Below are positions 58,258 through 64,000 of a DNA stretch of 64,000 nt, one piece after another. Below the pieces are notes generated by a model, which was given only the letters and a program-made list of their open reading frames with translations, was not told where the DNA came from and did not search any database. Source of the DNA: JACKBK01 sp963707275 (GTDB taxonomy: Bacteria; Chloroflexota; Anaerolineae; JAAEKA01); the NCBI GenBank assembly GCA_963707275.1, contig CAVPPH010000010.1, positions 248,001 through 312,000 on the forward strand. The letters are read 5' to 3'. Every line of letters begins with the position of its first letter. Positions within the stretch are counted from its first letter, which is position 1. Both the position numbers and the translations under genes were made by a program.

Positions 58258-58803
58258 GTGAACACCTACATCTCCATGCTGCGCGGCATCAACGTCGCTG
58301 GCCAGAAGAAGATCAAGATGGAAGACCTGCGCGCGCTGTATGTCTCGCTGGGCTTCACCAACGTTCAGAGCTACGTGCAGAGCGGCAACGTCATTTTCGA
58401 CAGCGACGAGGCCGACGTTGCCGCTCTGGCGCCACGGATTGAAGCCGGTATCGAGCGCACCTTCGGTTACAGCGTTGCAGTGTTCATCCGCGACGGCGAC
58501 GACTTCCGGCGTATCATCGACGGCAACCCGTTTGTGGCCCGCGAGAACGTCGACCTGAAACGGCTCTACGTGACGTTCCTCTACCAGCCCGTTGCAGAAG
58601 GTGCCCTGAACGCGCTGGCAGTGCCCGCGAGCTGCGCGGACGAGTTTGCCGCGGCCGGTAACGCGGTCTACCTCTTCTGCCCCGACGGCTACGGGACATC
58701 CAAGTTGTCAAACACTTTCTTCGAGCGCAAGCTGGCGGTGCCGGCCACAACACGCAATTGGAACAGCGTCAACGCATTGTACGAGATGGCGGCCAGCCGC
58801 TAA
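58258..58803 (+). CDS. DUF1697 family protein
   Basis: 181 residues from GTG 58258, seven bases after the VOC stop. NTYISMLRGINVAGQKKIKM, NVQSYVQSGNVIFDSDE and LSNTFFERKLAVPATTRNWN are the hallmark segments of DUF1697. Cytoplasmic, function unknown. Its stop touches the ATG of the next gene. Confidence 0.92.
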   Translation: MNTYISMLRGINVAGQKKIKMEDLRALYVSLGFTNVQSYVQSGNVIFDSDEADVAALAPRIEAGIERTFGYSVAVFIRDGDDFRRIIDGNPFVARENVDLKRLYVTFLYQPVAEGALNALAVPASCADEFAAAGNAVYLFCPDGYGTSKLSNTFFERKLAVPATTRNWNSVNALYEMAASR

Positions 58804-59910
58804 ATGGACGCGCAGCCTGTGAATCTCCCCGCGTTGATCCAGCAACGACTTCATAACCAAAGTATCACCGGCGCGCGGTTTGAGACGGCCCGCGATGTGG
58901 TGAAGTGGTTGGGGGCAGTTCAGGCACAGGACTATCTCGGCGCGCTGTGGGCGGTCGGGCTGCGTATGAAGCAAGCCGTCGAAAGCGACGTCGAGCAGGC
59001 GCTGGCGGATCGCACGATCGTGCGCACCTGGCCGATGCGCGGCACGCTGCATTTCGTGCCGGCCGAGGACGTGCGCTGGATGCTGGCGCTGCTGACACCG
59101 AAGGTGATCGCAGGCAGCGCGCGCCGGCACGCCGAACTGGGGCTGGACGACGCGACGTTTGCGCGTAGCCGCGAGGTGTTTGCAGATGCGTTGCAGGGAG
59201 GCAATCAGCTCACGCGCGCTGAGCTGGGCGAGGCATTGGAGGCAGCCGGCATCGCAACGGCCGGCCAGCGCCTGTATCACATCCTCGGATTGCTCGCGCA
59301 GGAGGGGTTGATCTGTTTCGGTGTGCGCCAGGGCAAGCAGCAGACCTTTGTCTTGCTGGACGAATGGGTTCCCGGCACGCGTAGCATGGCACGCGAAGAG
59401 GCGCTGGCTGAGTTGGCGCGCCGCTACTTCGCCAGTCACGGTCCGGCCACCGACCGAGATTTTGCGTGGTGGACCGGGTTGACGCTAGGCGATGCGCGGC
59501 TCGGACTGGAACTGGCCGGGTCGCAGTTGGTGCAGGAGGAGATCGAGGGCCAGACCTATTGGCGGTCACCGCTACAGGCCGTTGTTGATGAAGCAGAGCC
59601 GTCCGCCTGGCTGTTGCCGGCCTACGACGAATATACGGTCGGCTACACCGACCGCAGTGCGCTGCTCGACGCCGATGGTGTAAGATACACGGAAGCGGGG
59701 CACAGCATTCTCATGCCGGCGATTGTGATCCGCGGCCAGATGGTCGGCACCTGGCGCCGCACGATCCGGGCGCGCGCGGTCGAAATCGAACTTTACCCCT
59801 TTGCGCCGTTGTCCCAGGGTGACGCTGACCTGGTCGCGCTGGCGGCAACCCGCTATGGCGAGTTTCTTGGCTTGCCCGTGAAAATGAAAACACTGCGAGG
59901 ATCTGTATGA
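58804..59910 (+). CDS. winged-helix DNA-binding protein, AlkZ/AlkX-like DNA glycosylase family
   Basis: 368 residues. VKWLGAVQAQDYLGALWAVG contains the Q-x-Q motif seen in HTH_42/AlkZ DNA glycosylases that act on alkylated or crosslinked bases. RTWPMRGTLHFVPAEDVRWM, TATDRDFAWWTGLTL region and WLLPAYDEYTVGYTDRSAL are typical later segments. It starts directly after the DUF1697 stop and overlaps the TMEM175-like gene by ATGA, so the four genes from 57839 form one unit. Confidence 0.88.
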   Translation: MDAQPVNLPALIQQRLHNQSITGARFETARDVVKWLGAVQAQDYLGALWAVGLRMKQAVESDVEQALADRTIVRTWPMRGTLHFVPAEDVRWMLALLTPKVIAGSARRHAELGLDDATFARSREVFADALQGGNQLTRAELGEALEAAGIATAGQRLYHILGLLAQEGLICFGVRQGKQQTFVLLDEWVPGTRSMAREEALAELARRYFASHGPATDRDFAWWTGLTLGDARLGLELAGSQLVQEEIEGQTYWRSPLQAVVDEAEPSAWLLPAYDEYTVGYTDRSALLDADGVRYTEAGHSILMPAIVIRGQMVGTWRRTIRARAVEIELYPFAPLSQGDADLVALAATRYGEFLGLPVKMKTLRGSV

Positions 59911-60479
59911 GCAAAGGACGACTGGAAGCGTTCAGCGATGGCGTGCTGGCCATCATCATCACCATCATGGTGTTGGAGCTCGGTGTACCGCACGAGCCGA
60001 CTTTGGCCGCGCTGCTGCCGCTGCTGCCGGTGTTCCTGAGCTACATCCTCAGCTTCGTGTTCATCGGCATCTACTGGAACAACCACCATCACCTCTTGCA
60101 AGCGACCAGGCAGGTGACCGGCAGCGTTTTGTGGGCTAACCTGCACTTGCTGTTCTGGCTGTCGCTGGTCCCCTTTGCCACCGGTTGGATGGGCGAGACC
60201 GAGTTCCAGTCGTGGCCGGTGGCGCTGTACGGCATGGTGCTGCTGCTTGCAGCCATCGCCTACTACATCCTGGCGCGCACGCTGGTTGCGTCGCAAGGCA
60301 AAGACTCCGCCCTGGCCGTTGCGTTGGGCAAAGACACCAAGGGCAAGATCTCCCTGATCATCTACGCCGTGGCCATTCCCCTCGCGTTCGTCAATCCGTG
60401 GATTTCGTGCGCGCTCTATGTGCTGGTCGCTGCCATGTGGCTGATCCCCGACCGGCGCATCGAGAAGTCGATTTCCTGA
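59907..60479 (+). CDS. TMEM175-like (DUF1211) potassium channel family protein
   Basis: 190 residues, six hydrophobic segments. RLEAFSDGVLAIIITIMVLE carries the R-x-x-x-FSDGV hallmark of the first helix, and YWNNHHHLLQATRQVTGSVL follows. Bacterial TMEM175 proteins have one repeat and tetramerise as K+ leak channels; that role is likely here. Confidence 0.9.
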   Translation: MSKGRLEAFSDGVLAIIITIMVLELGVPHEPTLAALLPLLPVFLSYILSFVFIGIYWNNHHHLLQATRQVTGSVLWANLHLLFWLSLVPFATGWMGETEFQSWPVALYGMVLLLAAIAYYILARTLVASQGKDSALAVALGKDTKGKISLIIYAVAIPLAFVNPWISCALYVLVAAMWLIPDRRIEKSIS

Positions 60480-60490
60480 CGCCTGCCGGA

Positions 60491-60919
60491 TCAATACACC
60501 CAGGGGATCAGTCGCTTCGAGACTTGCTGGTAGGCTGGGTAGTCGGGGAAACGTTCGCTCAGCAGCTTCTCCTCGTAGCTCAGCTTAAACACGAAATCGA
60601 TCAGCAGCACGATCCACGTTGCCACCCGCAGCGGCGTTGGCGCGTTGCCTACCAGCCCCAGCGTGCCCAGCAGCAGCGCCGCGTACATCGGGTGGCGGAT
60701 GAAGCGATAGGGCCCGCTGGTGACCAGTTTCGCGCCGGCCAGCACGTCGGGCAGGACGTTGAAACGCCCCAGCCGCCAGGTCCACAGCGTCCACAGAGCC
60801 AGCGCCGCGCCGGCCAGTTCTACAGCCAGCCACAGCGGCTGGCGCGCGATCAGCGGTCCGGTCAGCGCGATGATGCCCAGGCAGATGAACTGGATGGCGA
60901 CGAAGACAATCGACTTCAT
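60491..60919 (-). CDS. isoprenylcysteine carboxyl methyltransferase (ICMT)-like membrane protein
   Basis: 142 residues from ATG 60919. Membrane helices (VAIQFICLGIIALTGPLIA, LAVELAGAALALWTLW), then LVTSGPYRFIRHPMYAALLL (the GPY-x-x-x-RHP-x-Y SAM-binding motif), and KLSYEEKLLSERFPDYPAYQ (E-E-x-x-L). The bacterial substrate is unknown; isoprenylated or lipid molecules are probable. The frame runs further right, into a palindromic repeat, but that part is not coding. Confidence 0.88.
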   Translation of the reverse strand: MKSIVFVAIQFICLGIIALTGPLIARQPLWLAVELAGAALALWTLWTWRLGRFNVLPDVLAGAKLVTSGPYRFIRHPMYAALLLGTLGLVGNAPTPLRVATWIVLLIDFVFKLSYEEKLLSERFPDYPAYQQVSKRLIPWVY

Positions 60920-60933
60920 TTGGCGATTTCCCA

Positions 60934-60996
60934 GGTGACAGTCACTTTCATCAAAGCTCACCTGGCCTTTCAGTAGCATTCGAAGTGACTGTCACC
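60934..60996. repeat. GTGACAGTCAC inverted repeat, copy 3
   Basis: GGTGACAGTCACTTTC (60934-60949) and GAAGTGACTGTCACC (60982-60996), the same arms as copy 1 but with 32 bases between them, showing that the element is mobile or expandable. Confidence 0.85.
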
Positions 60997-61038
60997 GACG
61001 GCCCGAACGGTCACTTCATTTGAACAAAGCGTTGCCCA

Positions 61039-62026
61039 TCATTTGTCCTTGAGGAAATCCAACACGATCTCACCAAATCCAGAGCCAGTGCTTAGCAGCG
61101 CGTAATGACCAGCGCCGGGTATCAGAATGAACTCGGCCTGGGGCATGGCAGTTGCCATGGCCTGCACATGGCCGGGACGAAGAAGATCCTCATCCTCTCC
61201 GTTAAGGATCAGAATCTGGAGGCTCAATGCTTGCAAGCGCATCTGCATCCAGGTTTGGCTCAGACAGTAACAGGTCTCGTGTCCTCTCAAGCATGACAGG
61301 GAGATGGTCTGGCGCAGGCGATAGCTCGCTGTAGTCGTACGACATTTCGTTCTCTAGCTCCGCAAGCGTCGCTTCTCGAATCCATTTCTCTACGGTTCCC
61401 GTGAGCCCACTCGGGCGTGTCCAGCCGGCGTAGGTCACCAGTGCTCGTACGCGCTCCGGATACTGCCTGGCCAGTTCCAGACCGGTGACTGCACCTGTGG
61501 TCCAGCCAACAATTCTCGCCTTGTCGATCTGTAAGTAGTCCATCAGCCGCACGACGTCATCCGCCATCAGGTCATAGCTCCAGTCAACCTCCCCATCCGT
61601 CGAACGCCCGTTGCCGCGGAAGTCAGGCGTAATCACCCGGTACTGTTGCGCAAAGAGTGCCACTTGGCGTCGCCAATCATCGGAGTTGGACAGATCGGCA
61701 TGCAGCAGAATTAGCGGCTCGCCCTCGCCATAGGCGGCATAGTACATCGTGAAGTCATCAAACTGCACGAGTTCGGCGATCGCATTCGCCGCCAACGGTG
61801 TGGGAGTCATGGTTGGGACTGCCGTGGTTGGCGTGGGGGTTGTCGTCGGAACCGGCGTTGGGGTTGCAGACGGCGCCGGCGAAGGTGTGACGGTTGGCTC
61901 AGGTGGGGGTTGCGTCGCCGGAACTGGCGTAGGCGGGGGTTGTCGCTCAGGATCGGATCTAGGGTCAGGACCCATTAATCCGATTGGATCGAATGACCGC
62001 AGCGAGCCCCGAGCGTACGTCAACAT
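61039..62026 (-). CDS. alpha/beta hydrolase with Pro/Thr linker (one frameshift)
   Basis: About 329 residues. After a short start comes a long Thr/Pro linker (TPVPTTTPTPTTAVPTMTPT). The hydrolase: EPLILLHADLSNSDDWRRQV (oxyanion region), ITPDFRGNGRSTDG, the nucleophile loop ARIVGWTTGAVTGLELARQY with Thr in the G-W-T-T-G position instead of Ser, and after a frame change near 61225 ILILNGEDEDLLRPGHVQ with GAGHYALL (His). No signal peptide precedes the linker, which suggests that the start was lost; an 18-bp repeat lies right there. It overlaps the esterase stop. Confidence 0.75.
61965..61982. repeat. 18-bp direct repeat, left copy
   Basis: TCAG-G-ACCCATTAATCCG, repeated at 63151 with one difference; the two copies frame the esterase gene. 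Confidence 0.7.
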
Positions 62027-63109
62027 GTACCCTCAACCAACTCATTGCGGATCCGGCTGTTTATTGCTTGAGCAGGTGGTAGGAACACCCAATCACCCGC
62101 CTTCCCGACGGCCGCTCTTGACTTCGGTGATTCCGGCAAAGCCGCCATGAAGACGTGCGGCATCCCTTCATAAAGATCGAGCTTCACCGTCTGCCCGGCC
62201 TGATCTAATGCCTGATAGAGCCTTACAAAATTGCTGAGGAAGATCTCTTTGGCGCCGCCCTGGATGAGGGTCGGCGGAAAGCCGATTGTAAAGTCGCCGT
62301 AAACCGGGGAGACGTAGGGGTGACGGTGGTCCGTCGCATCGGCATAAGCCAGCGCCGAGGGACCGAGGACGTCCCGGTATGTGAAGAACGGCTCGGCATC
62401 CCGGAGCGTCACGTAGCTATCCCCGGTCTCGGTGATATCGGACGAAGGCGACCAGAGAATTAACGCCGCGGGCATTTCCATGCCCTGATCGCGCATCTTT
62501 AAGACGCTGCCGGCCGAGAGGCCGCCGCCCGCAGAGTTGCCGTAGAGCACGATATCGGAAGCCGCGGTCTTGCTCAGCAAGAGCGGCGAAGACTGATAGG
62601 ACCTGATCGGTTGTTTCTTGCCACTTGACATGCGGCGCCAGAGTGTAATCGACGGCCATGACCGTTAGACCCGTTTCATCGGCAAGTAGGATCGCCGAGG
62701 CGATAGCACCTCTGGCGGAGTTGAAGGTGTAGGCACCACCGTGAAGGTAGACCGCGATCTTGTCGTCGCGAGCCAGTTTGTCAGGTGTGACCTCGACCAC
62801 TGGGACGCCGCCAAGCGTGATATCGCGAAGCGTGCCGTTGAAAGCCTCAACCAACGGTGCCGCATGCTCCACTTTCGCAGCGCTGTCAGCATCTTGCAGT
62901 GCTTTCCACGCTTGCACATCATCCGGAGCGGGCACCTTGGCGTCCCGTCCCTGGCCCAGTTTGGACAACACTGCGCTCCATTCCGACGAGATCGTATCGG
63001 GCGCGTGTGCCCACAGGGGCTCGGCTCCCTGAGCAAGGGATACCGTGGCGATTTGTGCGATGGCGGCGGCACTCGCTAGGATCAAAAACAGACGGCGGCG
63101 TAGAAGCAC
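62020..63109 (-). CDS. secreted HSL-type esterase/lipase (one frameshift)
   Basis: About 363 residues from GTG 63109. Signal peptide FLILASAAAIAQIATVSLAQ, then oxyanion motif AVYLHGGAYTFNSARGAIAS (HGGxx), and, after a frame change near 62590, the nucleophile IVLYGNSAGGGLSAGSVLKM (GxSAGG), DATDHRHPYVSPVYGDF and the His in EGMPHVFMAALP. Lower GC and different codon choice than the rest of the window, plus flanking repeats and an IS remnant, point to transfer. Substrate: probably short acyl esters, extracytoplasmic. Confidence 0.85.
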
Positions 63110-63150
63110 CTTCGTTCTCTCCAGAGTTAGGTGGCCACATTTGGCTGGGC

Positions 63151-63168
63151 TCAGAACCCATTAATCCG
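63151..63168. repeat. 18-bp direct repeat, right copy
   Basis: TCAG-A-ACCCATTAATCCG; 17 of 18 bases equal to 61965-61982. Spans 1.2 kb with the left copy. Confidence 0.7.
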
Positions 63169-63213
63169 GAAGGAGACGAGTATCCGGTTCGAGCTAAAAG
63201 CAGACCATGATTA

Positions 63214-63563
63214 GGCGTTGTCAGAGCAAAATTCTAAATACTTGGAGCGGCCATCGAACCGCTCAGATCGACCCGGAAAAATGCAGGAAAATCAATGGCC
63301 ACGAAATCCGGTTCTGCGGATCAATAGCCTGCTCGGCTCAAGCCAATTTACTCTGACAATGCCGGGACATGTAAACTCTCCAAAAATTTGCCGCTGCCCA
63401 TGCCTCGATCCACAATCACTTCAACCACGACCGCCACCTCAACCCCCGCGACATTTTCAAGCAAAACCGCGCTGCTGCACTCGCGGAATGGCGTCAAACT
63501 CCAGCGTGAGTGTCTTGACCAATCGTGATCAGCCAACTCATGTTTAGTTAGTCTGACAATGCC
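63214..63563 (+). mobile_element. IS6-type insertion sequence remnant
   Basis: Three copies of a terminal-type word GGC-A/G-TTGTCAGA: 63214 forward, and 63353-63363 and 63551-63563 in reverse (TCTGACAATGCC). Between the second and third lies the end of an IS6-like transposase. Most of the element is missing. It may be two nested or tandem partial copies, one of them a 150-bp internally deleted form (63214-63363). Confidence 0.6.
63375..63509 (+). pseudogene. IS6-family transposase, C-terminal remnant
   Basis: Reads TLQKFAAAHASIHNHFNHDR and NPRDIFKQNRAAALAEWRQT, ending TGA 63507-63509. The words TLQKF, H-x-S-x-HNHFN and R-A-A-A-L-A-E-W-R are the standard end of IS6-family transposases. A TAA stands directly before it and the rest is lost. 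Confidence 0.7.
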
Positions 63564-63577
63564 CTGAAAAGGCCTTA

Positions 63578-64000
63578 TCAAAGCGACCGTGGAATTCCAA
63601 TTGGGCCGCGGGGGCAGTCTAACGATGCTCGATCCCAATCAGCCAATCGAGCGGCGATATCGTAAGTCGACTCGAGGAAATTCAGCAGTATTCGTTCGGG
63701 ATCAGATGCTTCTCTGACGACGCTGTATGGCAAAATGAACTCCCCCGCCTTCTCGTCAAAGAAAGCTTCTCCCGGTGCTACTGTTTGCTTGGAGAAGCCC
63801 TCTGGCGCGGGATAGGCATAAGAATAGAACGCTGGGTATTCAACGGGACCGCCGCCTGGCCAAATCCTGCCGATATAACTTCGTGGGAATAAGCCTCAAG
63901 TGTGACAGCGTCGGGTAGGGCCGGTATTCCGCCCGGGTGCAGCGGCGCGGGTGCCCCGAAAACCGAGTTACCGCAAGGTCAAAGCTGCCCCAAAAAAGAT
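63578..64000 (-). CDS. DUF5996 family protein, C-terminal part (frameshifted)
   Basis: Read from the right end to TGA at 63578-63580 in changing frames: FDLAVTRFSG, then APLHPGGIPALPDAVTLEAY, SHEVISAG, WPGGGPVEYPAFYSYAYPAP and EFILPYSVVREASDPERILL, ending NFLESTYDIAARLADWDRAS. This is the C-terminal half of DUF5996 proteins. A missing T in SAGF-WPGG and a second change near 63960 break the frame. The start lies outside the window. Function unknown. Confidence 0.75.

Noticed and set aside
61202..61290. Second selenocysteine or readthrough site in the hydrolase
   Set aside because: The two parts are in different frames, so a base change, not a recoded stop, explains the break.
63119..63130. 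attC R box (GTTAGGT) before the esterase
   Set aside because: No pairing arm within 150 bases and wrong orientation for the gene.

Overview
The window is GC-rich (low 60s per cent by eye) and densely coded, and reads as a chromosomal segment of a free-living bacterium. The gene set (membrane FtsH, MutS2, GlgC pair, SARP-STAND-WD40 regulator, FemAB-like protein, HAAT amino-acid ABC operon, many long intergenic palindromes) fits a Chloroflexota of the Anaerolineae/Caldilineae kind. That placement is inference from gene style, not a database result. Many conserved genes continue across one-base frame changes (SDR, Amt, both GlgC, beta-helix protein, kinase/regulator pair, all five liv genes), while long neighbours (ClC, SulP, FtsH, the 4.5-kb SARP gene) are clean. 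I read most of these shifts as residual consensus errors and give one span per gene.

Layout. 0-0.7 kb: end of a MazG-like gene, a small zinc-ribbon ORF and a methyltransferase fragment. 0.9-8.3 kb: ClC and SulP transporters, two small stress-type proteins, FtsH. 8.5-12.9 kb: tandem repeat and palindrome, SDR plus zinc-finger acyltransferase, SCP2 protein, unknown gene. 13.2-14.6 kb: ammonium transporter. 15.0-20.7 kb: a three-gene operon with ATGA overlaps encoding two large TIM-barrel/coiled-coil/amidase-fold proteins and a hotdog thioesterase. 20.9-26.8 kb: a protein related to acyl-ACP reductase, then DHDPS-family, phosphoribosyltransferase, PfkB and nitroreductase genes. 26.9-28.1 kb: a two-gene block ending in an attC-like site, resembling an integron cassette. 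28.2-30.8 kb: tandem glgC. 31.0-33.6 kb: lipoprotein, exonuclease-WYL fusion, FemAB. 33.9-37.5 kb: pentapeptide-repeat membrane protein, beta-helix surface protein and its truncated copy. 37.9-45.5 kb: MutS2 and the SARP-STAND-WD40 regulator. 45.5-51.6 kb: HET-C-like, PRTase-like, DUF433/DUF5615 module, SDR, phosphoesterase, two-component system. 51.8-52.7 kb: a thioredoxin-like lipoprotein with an in-frame UGA. 52.9-57.7 kb: livKHMGF. 57.8-60.9 kb: VOC, DUF1697, AlkZ-like, TMEM175-like, ICMT-like. 61.0-64.0 kb: two hydrolases, an IS6-type remnant and a DUF5996 gene.

The strongest single observation is at 52.25 kb: UGA replaces the first cysteine of a CxxC redox motif, the frame stays open on both sides, and a perfect 8-bp hairpin with a GUU loop lies 18 nt downstream. 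This is the expected signature of a bacterial selenoprotein. Next are the two amidase-fold proteins, in which two of three amidase domains have lost the same two zinc ligands, and the attC-like cassette.
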